From Paenibacillus methanolicus (GTDB taxonomy: Bacteria > Bacillota > Bacilli > Paenibacillales > Paenibacillaceae), in the NCBI RefSeq assembly GCF_008124765.1, contig NZ_VNHS01000005.1, forward strand, positions 310,001 to 374,000: a stretch of DNA of 64,000 nucleotides. Reading direction: 5' to 3'. This document shows positions 26,668-35,410 of this stretch, piece by piece. Both the position numbers and the translations under genes were made by a program. Below the pieces are notes generated by a model. That model had not been told where the DNA came from and did no database searches. It saw nothing but the letters and a program-made list of their open reading frames with translations. The first letter of the stretch is position 1; the number at the start of each line of letters is the position of its first letter.

Positions 26668-28001
26668 GCAAACGCAGGCAATTGAAGCTCGGCGCGATGC
26701 TTCACGGCGTCGGCAGCAGCACTTCGCTCTGGCGTCACCCGGACGTTCCGTCCGACGCGAGCGTCAATTTCGAGGTATACAAACGCTGGGTCGAGCAAGC
26801 CGAAGCCGGTAAATTTGACCTCGCCTTCATTGCGGACGGCCTCTATATTAACGAGAAGTCGATTCCCCACTTCTTGAACCGGTTCGAGCCGATCACGATC
26901 TTGAGCGCGCTCGCTTCGGTTAGCCAACATATCGGACTCGTCGGGACGCTGTCGACGTCCTATAGCGAGCCGTTCACGGTGGCGCGCCAGTTCGGCTCGC
27001 TCGACGTTATCAGCGGCGGCCGCGCGGGGTGGAACGTCGTGACCTCCCCGCTCGAAGGCTCGGCGCTCAATTACGGGAAGAAGGAGCATCCGGACCATGC
27101 CAAGCGGTACCGGATCGCGACGGAATATCTCGAGGTAACGCGAGGGTTGTGGGATTCGTGGGAAGACGACGCGTTCGTGCGCGACAAGGATGCCGGGGTG
27201 TTCTTCGATCCGGCGAAAATGCACGCGCTAGATCACGAGGGCGAATTTTTCTCGGTGAAAGGTCCGCTGAACATCGCGCGCAGCAAGCAAGGCCGTCCGG
27301 TTATTTTCCAGGCGGGCTCATCCGAGGTTGGGAAGAACTACGCGGCCAAGGAGGCCGACGCCATCTTCACCGGACACGAAACGATCGAGGAGGCGATCGC
27401 GTTCTATCAGGACGTGAAGCGCCGCGCGGTCGGATTCGGCCGGAATCCGGACGACGTTCTGATCTTCCCGGGCATAGGGCCGGTCATCGGCGCGACCGAA
27501 GAGGAAGCGGAGCGCAAATACCAGGAGGTCGTCGACCTCGTGTCGCCGGAGAACGCGCTGCTCTATCTGGGCCGCTTCTTCGAGCACCACGATTTCTCCC
27601 AGTACGATCTGGACGCGCCGTTCCCTGAACTGGGCGACCTGGGCCGCAACAGCTTCCAGAGCAGCACCGACCGGATTAAGGCGCAGGCGAAGGAGAAGGG
27701 GCTGACGCTGCGGCAGGTCGCGCTGTCGGTCGCGACGCCTCGTCCGACCTTCATCGGCACGCCGGAGCAGGTCGCGGACCGGGTGCAGGAGTGGTTCGAG
27801 GCGGGCGCCGCCGACGGTTTCATGGTCGGGACCTCGGTGCCGCGCGGGCTGGAAGATTTCATTACGCACGTCGTGCCGATTCTCCAAGAGCGGGGCTTGT
27901 TCCGCACCGAGTACGAGAGCGATACGCTGCGCGGGAATTTGGGACTGCCGATTCCGGCGAATCGTTACGCGGAAGCCAAGAAAACGGCGGAGCGCGTGTA
28001 A
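26664..28001 (+). CDS. cmoJ: CmoJ/YtnJ-type flavin-dependent monooxygenase (NtaA/DszA family)
   Basis: ATG 26664 overlaps the previous stop (ATGA) and has AAGGAGGG 10 bp upstream; the longer open frame is not needed. The 445-residue protein shows the NtaA/SnaA/DszA pattern: [83 protein letters not shown] and [20 protein letters not shown]. Length and sequence features agree with Bacillus subtilis YtnJ (CmoJ), which oxidatively removes the S-alkyl group of N-acetyl-S-alkylcysteines using reduced flavin. It is the last gene of the operon and is followed by a strong terminator. Confidence 0.83.
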   Translation: MSKRRQLKLGAMLHGVGSSTSLWRHPDVPSDASVNFEVYKRWVEQAEAGKFDLAFIADGLYINEKSIPHFLNRFEPITILSALASVSQHIGLVGTLSTSYSEPFTVARQFGSLDVISGGRAGWNVVTSPLEGSALNYGKKEHPDHAKRYRIATEYLEVTRGLWDSWEDDAFVRDKDAGVFFDPAKMHALDHEGEFFSVKGPLNIARSKQGRPVIFQAGSSEVGKNYAAKEADAIFTGHETIEEAIAFYQDVKRRAVGFGRNPDDVLIFPGIGPVIGATEEEAERKYQEVVDLVSPENALLYLGRFFEHHDFSQYDLDAPFPELGDLGRNSFQSSTDRIKAQAKEKGLTLRQVALSVATPRPTFIGTPEQVADRVQEWFEAGAADGFMVGTSVPRGLEDFITHVVPILQERGLFRTEYESDTLRGNLGLPIPANRYAEAKKTAERV

Positions 28002-28026
28002 GGCGGCATAGCGCGAGCGAGCAGGA

Positions 28027-28072
28027 AACCTTTGCGGACGGTGAATGTACCGTCGCCCGCAAAGGTTTTTTC
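28027..28072 (+). terminator. Terminator of the sulfur-salvage operon
   Basis: AACCTTTGCGG pairs with CCGCAAAGGTT, an inner ACGGT/ACCGT extends the stem, and T6 follows. Confidence 0.9.
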
Positions 28073-28188
28073 TTGAAATATAAGAATTTATAGTTTTCAC
28101 GTATATAATTAATCTTCTATTTCTCCGGAATGAAACTTGCTGTGCCGCCAACGGACGGCGCAGCTGTTTCACCTTGTTCAACCAAAAT

Positions 28189-28223
28189 CTAACGTTAACG
28201 TAAGCTTCAAAATCTGGTATGGT
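28189..28223 (+). promoter_or_regulatory. MerR-type operator and promoter
   Basis: A near-perfect 16-bp palindrome CTAACGTTAACGTAAG (28189-28204) overlaps a potential -35 (TTAACG, 28195-28200); TATGGT at 28218-28223 follows after 17 bp. MerR proteins bind dyads of this sort next to the -35 of their own gene. It lies 46 bp before the chosen MerR start. Confidence 0.6.
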
Positions 28224-28268
28224 AGGAAGAACATGAAGCAACGGAAGAGAGGAGGCTGCCTCCGCCTC

Positions 28269-28706
28269 ATGACGGATACCCGCAAATATACGGTGGAAGA
28301 AGTGACGCAGCAGCTTGGCATTACCGCACGAACGCTGCATTATTACGAGGAAGTCGGTCTGCTGCCGGACGTCTCGCGCACCGAAGGCCGCCATCGGCTC
28401 TATTGCGAGAGCATGCTGGCGCGCACCCGGCATATTTTGAAGCTGAAGCAGGTGCTTGGCGCTTCGCTGCAGGAGATTCGCGATATTTTGCAGGCGGAGG
28501 AAGAACTGGACCGGCTTAAAGCTTCATATTACGAGGAGCCGCATACGGAAGAGGAGCGCGATGCGCTGCTGGACGAGGCGACGCGTCGGCTGGAGAACAT
28601 TCTCGGACACATCGACGAGAAAATGGAAAAGCTGCGGACGCTGCGGGATGGATTCTCCGAGCGGCTCGCGCGGGCGAACGCGCTGAAGCGCAGTCCGCGC
28701 GCATAG
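28269..28706 (+). CDS. MerR family transcriptional regulator
   Basis: A 145-residue protein with the MerR HTH at residues 6-75: YTVEEVTQQLGITARTLHYYEEVGLLPDVSRTEGRHRLY, then a dimerisation coiled coil rich in Glu/Leu/Arg. ATG 28269 begins at the usual position before the HTH; an in-frame ATG at 28233 would lie only about 10 bp from the predicted -10. The GGAGG at 28251-28255 is followed by CTG and CCTCC, a hairpin that would mask it. The EamA transporter gene 59 bp downstream is the likely co-regulated target. No effector-binding domain beyond the coiled coil is visible. Confidence 0.82.
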   Translation: MTDTRKYTVEEVTQQLGITARTLHYYEEVGLLPDVSRTEGRHRLYCESMLARTRHILKLKQVLGASLQEIRDILQAEEELDRLKASYYEEPHTEEERDALLDEATRRLENILGHIDEKMEKLRTLRDGFSERLARANALKRSPRA

Positions 28707-28764
28707 CGGAAAGGGGCGGGCTGAATCCGTCCCGGCATATTTTCAACCAAGGAGAATCTCTTAC

Positions 28765-29679
28765 ATGTCGGATCGTACGGTATATCTTAAATTATGGGGC
28801 GTCTCCCTGCTGTGGGGAGGCAACTACGTGGCGAGCGCGTACATGCTGCGCGAATTCTCGCCGATCTTCCTGTCGTTCGCGAGGCTGGTCGTCATGTCGC
28901 TCTTCCTCATCTCGGTTGCGCTCATCAACAAATCGATGCGGCGGCCGACGAAGCGCGAGTGGGGACTCCTGCTCATGGCCGGCATAACCGGCACGCTGAT
29001 CAATCAGCTGTTTTATTTTACCGGTCTGAAGGAGTCGACGGCGGGCAATGCCGCGCTGATCGTCGCGCTCTCCCCCATCGCGACGACGCTGCTGTCGCGC
29101 ATCTTCCTGAAGGAGGTCATCACCGGGCAAAAGCTGACCGGCGCGATCGTGGCGCTCATTGGCGTCGTCTGCATCGTGCTGTACGGCGGCAAGGAGCTCG
29201 GCATCTCGCACGGCGACTTCTATTTGCTGGTCGCCATGCTGGGAATGTCGGTCAGCCTGCTATTCATCCGCAAGCTGACGGCGGGAATGTCCTCGTACGA
29301 GGTCACGATCTACGCTACGGTGATCGGCACGATCCTCATGTCGCCGGCCGTCGCGGTCGAAGCGATGAACGGCGATCTACACGCGAGCCATCGCGTGTTC
29401 ACGTGGGCGCTGCTCGTCTGCGTCGCCGTCATCGGCCAAGGACTGGCCGGCTTCTGGTGGAATTCCGGCATCGCGGTGGCGGGCGCGTCCATGAGCGCGA
29501 TGTTCATGAACATCCCGCCGTTCATCGCGATCATCGTCAGTCATTTCGTGCTGGGCGATCCGATCCTGCTCGCGCAGCTCGGCGGCGGCGTGTTGATCCT
29601 GGCCGGCGTCGCGATCACGAACATGAAGCGGCGGCTGCCGGGCGAGCCGAAGACGGGCTTGGGAGTTAAGGGCGCCTAG
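28765..29679 (+). CDS. EamA/DMT-family transporter
   Basis: A 304-residue protein with about ten membrane segments in two EamA repeats: LWGVSLLWGGNYVASAYMLREFSPIFLSFARL at the start, NAALIVALSPIATTLLSRIFLKEVI (typical TPPxxAL/E motif) ending the first half, and SAMFMNIPPFIAIIVSHFVLGDPI in the second. AAGGAGAATC precedes the ATG. It follows the MerR gene on the same strand, suggesting an inducible exporter. Substrate unknown. Confidence 0.87.
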   Translation: MSDRTVYLKLWGVSLLWGGNYVASAYMLREFSPIFLSFARLVVMSLFLISVALINKSMRRPTKREWGLLLMAGITGTLINQLFYFTGLKESTAGNAALIVALSPIATTLLSRIFLKEVITGQKLTGAIVALIGVVCIVLYGGKELGISHGDFYLLVAMLGMSVSLLFIRKLTAGMSSYEVTIYATVIGTILMSPAVAVEAMNGDLHASHRVFTWALLVCVAVIGQGLAGFWWNSGIAVAGASMSAMFMNIPPFIAIIVSHFVLGDPILLAQLGGGVLILAGVAITNMKRRLPGEPKTGLGVKGA

Positions 29680-29716
29680 CCGCCGGCGATTTTGTTATTC
29701 GGGCAACAATGAGAGA

Positions 29717-29766
29717 GCCTGCTTGGCTGTGTTTGCGCTTGCGCATCGCGGCGGGCGGGCTTTTTT
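29717..29766 (+). terminator. Terminator of the MerR/EamA pair
   Basis: AGCCTGCTTG on the left pairs with a GGCGGGCGGGCT on the right (including G-T pairs) and T6 follows. Confidence 0.65.
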
Positions 29767-29957
29767 GCGTGCAATATGAACAGCTGATGGCCGAAGCGCG
29801 CCGTATAATCGCGGATGCGCTCGAACGGCATTTCGGCCGTGAGATTCGGTTTGACGAGCCCGAGCTTGCGTAGCTTGAGGTACCGAATATAGGCGTCTTC
29901 CCAATTGCCATTTTGGCTGTAGGCAGTGGAACAAAATGGGCAGCACCGTCGTCAAAA
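29765..29957 (-). pseudogene. Possible remnant of an unidentified gene
   Basis: On the minus strand one frame reads WEDAYIRYLKLRKLG, then VKPNLTAEMPFERIRDYTARFGHQLFI with codon use like real genes of the window, but it has no start codon in that part and a stop upstream at about 29958. It looks like a 5'-truncated gene. A shorter frame on the plus strand (about 29769-29873) also looks codon-biased, so the strand is not certain. No family was recognised. Confidence 0.3.
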
Positions 29958-30053
29958 AGATAGAGGTATGGGGATATTGGAATTCGTGGTACAATATGGT
30001 ACCTTAACGACGGATCGAGCTCGCAAGAGCTATGAATAGAGGAGGAGAGCAAG

Positions 30054-31052
30054 TTGGATATGAAGCTGGCGGATCGGCGCCATTATGTGAAACTACGCGA
30101 TTGCAGCGAGCTGGAGGCGATGTTCTTCGAGCAATTGCTGCAAGCGGAAGGCATCCCGTATTTCCGGCGCGAGCCGGGGGCTGGCGGCTATATGCGCGTA
30201 TTTATGGGGAGCGCGCCGTTCCCGATCGAGCTTCACGTGCCGGGAGACCGGTACGAAGAGGCCGATGAGCTGATCGCCGCGTTGACGGCGGACGCCGATT
30301 GGCGGGAAGAGTTGGCCGATCCCGTGGAGGATGCGGAAGCGGAAGAGGAAGGGCGAGTGCAGGCAAGGAGGGGGCCGCGTTACTGGCGCCGAGGCATTGC
30401 GGCGTTGTTTCTGCTCGTGCTGGTCGCCATGAATCCATTCTCGGAGTACGAGGGTTTGGATAAACTGGTTGGCGTCTCCATGAGGCCGGAGTCTGCGGTT
30501 AGTTTGGCGACGATGCCTTATTTTGAATTGATTGACGGCCCCATGCATTCGACGCTGCTGACCCCCGACGAGACCGGTACGCCGCCCGAGGAAGAGGAAT
30601 TGCCGCCGCCTCCGCCCGAGCATAAGATTGCCGGCGAACCCGGCGAGTTCCCATATCCGCCCGCGTTCCTCCGCTTGCTGGAGAGCGGCTCGCAGCCGGA
30701 ATCGGTCATGCAGGTCGTGCTGCCGGACGGCGAGGGCACGCTGCTGCTGAGCGGGTTTCTGAATTTCGATCAAGCCAGCGAAGATTATTTGCCCGCTAAG
30801 CATCGCGTGTTCGTCGAGAGCCGCGGCTTCCCGGATAAGCTCGTTCCGTTCGCTTGGGATCCGTTCGGCGAATATTATTTCTTCGATTACCGCGAAGAGA
30901 CGGACGACAGTCCGCCGATCGTGCAGGTGGTGGAAGAGTGGGAAGAAGGCGTGTATGCGGACGGCATGGCGATAATCGGCGTGACGACCATGCCGATCGC
31001 GGCTTCGTTCGAGGACTTCATGTCCAGCTTGACCGAAATGACGGACGAGTAG
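30054..31052 (+). CDS. Membrane protein with N-terminal DUF2007-like and C-terminal SUKH (SMI1/KNR4) domains
   Basis: TTG 30054 lies 8 bp after GAGGAGG and gives 332 residues. Residues 1-85 (LRDCSELEAMFFEQLLQAEGIPYFRR ... LHVPGDRYEEADELIAAL) resemble DUF2007 putative signal-transducing domains. A single membrane segment follows near 120-135 (GIAALFLLVLVAM), then a Pro/Glu linker (PPEEEELPPPPPEH), and residues about 205-330 show the SUKH pattern: YPPAFLRLLE, LVPFAWDPFGEYYFFDYRE, ASFEDFMSSL. SUKH domains act as immunity proteins or regulatory adaptors. The orientation across the membrane is not determined. It starts a three-gene operon. Confidence 0.65.
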   Translation: MDMKLADRRHYVKLRDCSELEAMFFEQLLQAEGIPYFRREPGAGGYMRVFMGSAPFPIELHVPGDRYEEADELIAALTADADWREELADPVEDAEAEEEGRVQARRGPRYWRRGIAALFLLVLVAMNPFSEYEGLDKLVGVSMRPESAVSLATMPYFELIDGPMHSTLLTPDETGTPPEEEELPPPPPEHKIAGEPGEFPYPPAFLRLLESGSQPESVMQVVLPDGEGTLLLSGFLNFDQASEDYLPAKHRVFVESRGFPDKLVPFAWDPFGEYYFFDYREETDDSPPIVQVVEEWEEGVYADGMAIIGVTTMPIAASFEDFMSSLTEMTDE

Positions 31053-31062
31053 GAGGGGCGGC

Positions 31063-31611
31063 ATGAACCGGAAATATAAAGCGAACGGCTTCATTCTCGC
31101 CGCCGTCGCGCTGCTAGCGATTCTCATCCTTTATACGTCGGGCAAGGACAAGCAGCTGTACGGCAATGACAACGAATCGGTCATCCAAGTCATTCAATCG
31201 ATCGACGGCTATCGCGGCGCCGAGGTCGAGCTGCTGGAAACCAGGGATATCGGCGATGACCGCTACGTCGCTTTTTTGGCGAATAACAAACCGGCCTATA
31301 TTGAATTCAATCGGAACGATAAGGGCAATTACGCATGGAGCAGCGGCACGGGACCGAGTAACGAAGATTTCGCTTCTTTCCTCATTCACGGCCCGGAAGG
31401 CGCCGTTCCGAACTTTCTCTTCATAGCTAACGAACGAAGCGAAGTCGCGAAGCTCGAGCTGTCCGTCAACGACGAGTCGATCGTGCAGACGTTCCCTGTC
31501 CGCCAGAAGTCGGCAACTTGGCTGGAGCTGCCTAAGACAGAGGAAGACTCCTATCGTTTCGGTTACAAATACTACGACGAAGCGGGCAGCTTGCTGAATT
31601 CGCCGAACTAG
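31063..31611 (+). CDS. Membrane-anchored hypothetical protein
   Basis: A 182-residue product 10 bp after the SUKH gene, with GAGGGG before the ATG. It has an N-terminal anchor (FILAAVALLAILILYTS) and an extracytoplasmic beta-rich domain with segments such as VELLETRDIGDDRYVAFLANNKPAYIEFNRND. No family was recognised. Likely works with its two operon neighbours, which share the same build of one helix and an outer domain. Confidence 0.6.
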   Translation: MNRKYKANGFILAAVALLAILILYTSGKDKQLYGNDNESVIQVIQSIDGYRGAEVELLETRDIGDDRYVAFLANNKPAYIEFNRNDKGNYAWSSGTGPSNEDFASFLIHGPEGAVPNFLFIANERSEVAKLELSVNDESIVQTFPVRQKSATWLELPKTEEDSYRFGYKYYDEAGSLLNSPN

Positions 31612-31653
31612 CTTCGGCACTGCGAAAGTTTGCCATCAACGGAGGTGACAGGG

Positions 31654-32043
31654 ATGACAACCAGTCGATTAGGAGCCTATGTATCCGGACTGCTGCTCCT
31701 CGGCTTAGCCGCCATCGCGGGTATGGTCTTGTGGAGCAAAAGCTATTATCCACCCCTGCCGTTCGATTCGGTTAGCAAGCGCGAGGCGCTCGCGATCGTC
31801 CGGCAGGCGCCCCAGGACACGCTTGCGAAGGTGGCGGACGACGCGCGCTTCGACTGGTATCTGACGAAGACGGACGGCGCCAAAGAGAAGGTCAAACGTT
31901 GGTTTACGGATCGAGGCTGGACGTTCAAGGATCAGGAAGGCGCGGCGCTTTTCTTCGAACGGAACGGCCAAACGGCGATCGCCGCGACGACGCAATGGAC
32001 GGGGCGATACGTGCTATGCCAGATTCCGGCGGATGCGACGTGA
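31654..32043 (+). CDS. Small membrane-anchored hypothetical protein
   Basis: ATG 31654 follows GGAGGTGA at 5 bp (an upstream in-frame ATG at 31630 has none). 129 residues: one N-terminal helix (LGAYVSGLLLLGLAAIAGMVLW) and an outer domain with KWYLTKTD-like strands, WFTDRGWTFKDQEGAALFFERNGQT and a final TGRYVLCQIP. Last gene of the three-gene operon, followed by a terminator. Function unknown. Confidence 0.6.
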   Translation: MTTSRLGAYVSGLLLLGLAAIAGMVLWSKSYYPPLPFDSVSKREALAIVRQAPQDTLAKVADDARFDWYLTKTDGAKEKVKRWFTDRGWTFKDQEGAALFFERNGQTAIAATTQWTGRYVLCQIPADAT

Positions 32044-32109
32044 ACGCGCCGCGCCTGAACGCATCGAGCGCCGCCAGCGTGTACATGCTTAACGAGCCAT
32101 ACGATTCGG

Positions 32110-32151
32110 AAGCCTTCGAATCCGCTATACTGCGGCGCCGGAGGCTTTTTC
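32110..32151 (+). terminator. Terminator after the three-gene membrane-protein operon
   Basis: AAGCCT pairs with AGGCTT with additional inner pairing (CCG/CGG), followed by TTTTTC. Confidence 0.65.
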
Positions 32152-32371
32152 ATATTGTAATCTCGGAGTGAGGGGGACGGTTCGTGTGGACGGGGCACGG
32201 ACGGTACTTGTCCGCCGCTGCTTGGTCTCGCGCGCTCCTTGCTCCAATCGTACAAACCAAGCGGCTTTTCTGCTAAATTCGCGCCAGCCAAGGTGCCGCT
32301 ACAATAGGGGCAAGGGAGAGGCAGGGCGCATGCGCGAAGCCTCCCGTGGTTGTGAAGGGAGAACGATAGGC
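32152..32371 (+). other. Gene-free leader of the DUF4091 gene with one long hairpin
   Basis: No gene seen. GCTTGGT (32220-32226) can pair with ACCAAGC (32256-32262), with GCC/GGC outside, followed by TTTTC; this may be an attenuator or a second terminator. The open frame running in from 32168 has unusual composition and is not treated as part of the protein. Confidence 0.4.
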
Positions 32372-34024
32372 GTGAACGAAAAATTAGAGACGAGAGTCTT
32401 GAGCTCCTTGTCGAAAGTATTCAGCGACGAAGAGTTGACGGAGATGTCCTTCCAACAGGCATCCGCCTTGCAGGGCGAGACTTACGCTTTCCAGGTCGCG
32501 TACCGATCCAAGAACATGATTAAGCCGTTGATCGTGCGCGCGGAATCGACGCTGGGCGGCACGGTCGCGATCCGCACCGTCGGCTTGGCTCCGTCGGAGC
32601 TGCCGTGCTTCGACGACGCCGACGCGGACAGCCTGCGAACGACGCCGGGACTGTATCCCGATCCGTTGTACCCGCCGGACGTGCAGCCGCCGCGGGCGCT
32701 GCCGGGACAGTGGCGGGCGGTATGGGTGACGGTTGACATTCCGACGTCGGCGGCAGGCGGAACTTACCCGGTCCGTGTCCTATTCGAGGAAGAGTCGGGC
32801 GATGCGCTAGGCGAAGAGACGTTCCGGCTGACCGTCGTTCCGCAGCAGCTGCCGAAGCAGCGTCTCATCCATACCGAGTGGTTCCACGCGGATTGCATTG
32901 CCACGTATTACGGCTGTCCCGCATTCAGCGAGGAGCACTGGCGGCGGCTGGAACAGTTCATCGGGACGGCGGCCGCGCACGGCATCAACATGCTGCTGAC
33001 GCCGCTCTTCACGCCGCCGCTCGATACGGAAATCGGCGGAGAGCGGCCGACCGTGCAGCTCGTCGACGTGACGCTTGCGGACGGGCGGTACAGCTTCGGG
33101 TTCGATCGTTTGAAGCGGTGGGTGGAACTTGCGCTCGAGAAGGGAATCGAATACTTCGAGTTCTCTCATCTGTTCACGCAGTGGGGGGCGAAGCACGCGC
33201 CGAAGATCGTGGCGATCGCGGATGGGGAGGAGCGGCGGATTTTCGGTTGGGAGACGGATGCGGCCGGCGAAGCGTACCGCGGTTTCCTGAATGCGTTCCT
33301 GCCTGAGCTGGTGGCCTTCATCAAGGCGAACGGACTTGAGGCCCGCAGTTATTTTCACGTATCCGACGAGCCTTCCCGGGAGCATCTAGAGCAGTACCGG
33401 ACGGTCAGCGCGATGCTGCGGGAGCATCTGAGCGAATTCCCGATGATCGACGCGCTATCGGACTACGCCTTCCACGAGCTCGGGCTGGTCGAAATTCCGG
33501 TGCCGGCCAACGACCATATCGAGTCGTTCCTCGAACATGGCGTGGATCCGCTGTGGACCTACTATTGCGTCTCCCAGCGGCAGGGCGTATCGAACCGGTT
33601 CTTCCATATGCCGTCCAGCCGCAACCGGATCATCGGGCTGCAGCTGTACAAATACGGATTGCAGGGCTTCCTGCATTGGGGCTACAACTTCTGGAATTCG
33701 CAATACTCGCGCAAGGCGGTCGATCCCTTCCGGGTGACGGATGCCGACATGAGCTTCCCGTCCGGGGACTCGTTCCTCGTCTATCCGGGCGAGGACGGGC
33801 CGATCGAGTCGATCCGACTGGAGGTGTTCGCCGAAGCGCTGCAGGATCTGCGGGCGATGGAGCTGCTGGAATCGCGAATCGGGAAAGAAGCCGTCGTCGC
33901 GCTAATCGAAGACGGGTTGGAGCGGCCGATTACCTTCAGCGACTACCCGCGTTCGGCATCCTGGCTGCTCGAGGTGAGAGAGCGGGTGAACGGTAAGTTG
34001 GCCGACTTGGATTGCAGCAACTGA
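32372..34024 (+). CDS. DUF4091 / GH123-like glycoside hydrolase-type protein
   Basis: GTG 32372, preceded by GGGAG, gives 550 residues; the longer frame from 32168 is unlikely. Residues about 1-165 form a beta-sandwich (PLIVRAESTLGG, RAVWVTVDIPTSAAGGTYPVRVLFEEE). Then comes a TIM-barrel with TEWFHADCIATYYG, AHGINMLLTPLFTPPLDTE, YFEFSHLFTQWGAKHAPKIVA, SYFHVSDEPSREHLEQY (a candidate Asp-Glu catalytic pair as in GH123-like enzymes) and FLHWGYNFWNSQYSRKAVDPF, the DUF4091 hallmark. Substrate unknown; no signal peptide, so it is probably cytoplasmic. Its last codons and stop lie inside a structured repeat unit. Confidence 0.8.
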   Translation: MNEKLETRVLSSLSKVFSDEELTEMSFQQASALQGETYAFQVAYRSKNMIKPLIVRAESTLGGTVAIRTVGLAPSELPCFDDADADSLRTTPGLYPDPLYPPDVQPPRALPGQWRAVWVTVDIPTSAAGGTYPVRVLFEEESGDALGEETFRLTVVPQQLPKQRLIHTEWFHADCIATYYGCPAFSEEHWRRLEQFIGTAAAHGINMLLTPLFTPPLDTEIGGERPTVQLVDVTLADGRYSFGFDRLKRWVELALEKGIEYFEFSHLFTQWGAKHAPKIVAIADGEERRIFGWETDAAGEAYRGFLNAFLPELVAFIKANGLEARSYFHVSDEPSREHLEQYRTVSAMLREHLSEFPMIDALSDYAFHELGLVEIPVPANDHIESFLEHGVDPLWTYYCVSQRQGVSNRFFHMPSSRNRIIGLQLYKYGLQGFLHWGYNFWNSQYSRKAVDPFRVTDADMSFPSGDSFLVYPGEDGPIESIRLEVFAEALQDLRAMELLESRIGKEAVVALIEDGLERPITFSDYPRSASWLLEVRERVNGKLADLDCSN

Positions 34025-34136
34025 AGGTTGCGTGCAGCATGTCGGCAGCGACTTGGATTGCAGCAACTGAAGGTTGCGTGCAGCATGTCGGCAGCGACTT
34101 GGATTGCCGTAATCTTTGGTTACGGCAGCATTTCGC
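34001..34136 (-). repeat. Structured intergenic repeat, locus B (three units, reverse orientation)
   Basis: Units at 34001-34046, 34049-34090 and 34094-34136. On the plus strand each reads TTGGATT on the left and AGCAT on the right, the reverse complement of AATCCAA and ATGCT at the other loci. Outer stems are GCCGAC/GTCGGC, CGAC/GTCG and GCGA/TCGC. Inner stems are GCA-GCAAC/GTTGC-TGC in units one and two and GCCGTAA/TTACGGC in unit three. The stop codon of the DUF4091 gene (34022-34024) lies in unit one and that of the AraC gene (34120-34122) in unit three. Confidence 0.85.
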
Positions 34137-35049
34137 TTTGCCCCCGCACGCCGATGCGAGCCTGCGTCGACTTTGCATATTCCGAGGGCGACATGCCGAC
34201 GGCGCGCTTGAAATCCCGGGAGAAATAATGCAGGCTCGCGTAGCCGAGCTTGGCCGCGATTTCCGAGAAATTGTACAGCTCCTCGCGAATCATCGTCTTC
34301 GCCTCTTCGATCTTCAGCCGTTTGAAACAATCGAGCGCGCCTTGCGCCATATGCGTGCGGAAGATGCGTTTCAGCTGACTACGGCCGAGATGGACCTCCC
34401 GGCACAGATCGTCCAGCGTAAGCGCCTCCGATAGGTTGTCCTTCATATACGCGATTGCCAGCCGAACAATTCGTTGTTCGGCTTTCTCCTGTCTGGCCGA
34501 AGTAAGCTTCCGCTTGTCTGGCGCGGCTTCCTCGTCGCGGCATTCGTTCCGAATGAGGCGGATGAGCAGCAGCGTCAAAAACGACTTCAGCGCTTGCTCG
34601 CCCGCGAAAGGCGCATCTTCCCGCAGCGACAAGCCGTGCGCGTACGGATCGTCGAACGGCGGCTTATAGGTGCGGAATCCTTCCTGCAGCAGGAGCGACA
34701 GCAAATTCCGCTCTTCGTTGCCGAGCGCCGCGATTTTGCCCGCCAGCCTATTCAGATGAGGCGACTCGCATGCCCAGGCCATGACGATCAGGTTCGGCGG
34801 TTTGTGCGCGGCTCCGACGCGAACCGCGTGGAATTCGCCCGGCTGGTGGAAAATAACCATTCCGGCCTTCAGCAGATGCGTCCGTTCGCCGGCGCGCACC
34901 TCGACTTCCCCTTTGTCGACGTACAGCAACTCCCAGAAATCGTGGGCTTCGCCGTCGAACGTGAACCCTTTCGCGTATTCGAAATAATGAAACGAAATCA
35001 ACTTGCGGATCGATAAGGCTTCCGACAGCTCGCGTCCGCTGAAATCCAT
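34120..35049 (-). CDS. AraC family transcriptional regulator
   Basis: Start taken as the minus-strand ATG at 35049, 9 bp after a GGGGGG run; an ATG at 35058 abuts that run. 309 residues. The N-terminal cupin-like sensor is visible (GEAHDFWELLYVDKGEVEVRAGERTHLLKAGMVIFHQPGEFHAV). Two AraC HTH motifs follow near the C-terminus: ALTLDDLCREVHLGRSQLKRIFR and the YNFSEIAAKLGYASLHYFSRDFKRAVGMSPSEY signature. It is convergent with the DUF4091 gene, which it may regulate together with sugar metabolism. Its final codons lie inside a repeat unit. Confidence 0.87.
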   Translation of the reverse strand: MDFSGRELSEALSIRKLISFHYFEYAKGFTFDGEAHDFWELLYVDKGEVEVRAGERTHLLKAGMVIFHQPGEFHAVRVGAAHKPPNLIVMAWACESPHLNRLAGKIAALGNEERNLLSLLLQEGFRTYKPPFDDPYAHGLSLREDAPFAGEQALKSFLTLLLIRLIRNECRDEEAAPDKRKLTSARQEKAEQRIVRLAIAYMKDNLSEALTLDDLCREVHLGRSQLKRIFRTHMAQGALDCFKRLKIEEAKTMIREELYNFSEIAAKLGYASLHYFSRDFKRAVGMSPSEYAKSTQARIGVRGQSEMLP

Positions 35050-35320
35050 CGCGTTCATCCCCCCGGCAGGGCAGCATTTGGCTTCTAGTTTACCATAGCG
35101 CGACGACGGGCGGGGTACAAACTCGCGTTCATTTAGGCGGTTGGTTCGGTTCGGCATGCTTGCCGGAGCGCGTAAGTACGCCGATAATCGGACCTCCCTT
35201 TGCCTATTTCGACAATTCCTTGGCATGTATACCTTTTTGCATCCTTTTCTTGCAAGTATTGGTCATGGAAAAAAATCGCCAATCGCTGTATAACTAGATT
35301 ACGATTGCATGACATATCAC

Positions 35321-35410
35321 GATACGTTTCGGCAAACTTACTGAAAAGTAAGGACGCAAAGTCATGGGCCTAACGCGCGCGCGCAACGGCTGCCAGACCG
35401 CTTGCCCCGA
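35321..35410 (+). ncRNA. Cyclic di-GMP-I (GEMM) riboswitch aptamer
   Basis: The core of the class is present in order: GGCAAAC at 35331-35337; a P2 stem CTTACT/AGTAAG closed by a GAAA tetraloop; GGACGCAAAG at 35351-35361; then GGGCCTAA with a GC-rich P3 arm, GGCTGCCAG as the tetraloop-receptor side, and CTTGCC pairing back to GGCAA as P1. This is immediately followed by a terminator and then a diguanylate cyclase gene, a typical target of this riboswitch. Whether ligand binding promotes or blocks termination was not worked out. Confidence 0.88.

Noticed and set aside
32220..32262. AAACCAAGC sequence at 32.25 kb as an eleventh unit of the structured repeat family
   Set aside because: There is no ATGCT partner arm and the AAACCAA bases are themselves base-paired with GCTTGGT, unlike in the family.
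32168..32371. 68-residue N-terminal extension of the DUF4091 protein
   Set aside because: It contains hairpin and leader sequence, has atypical composition, and a GTG with a ribosome binding site begins the conserved domain at 32372.
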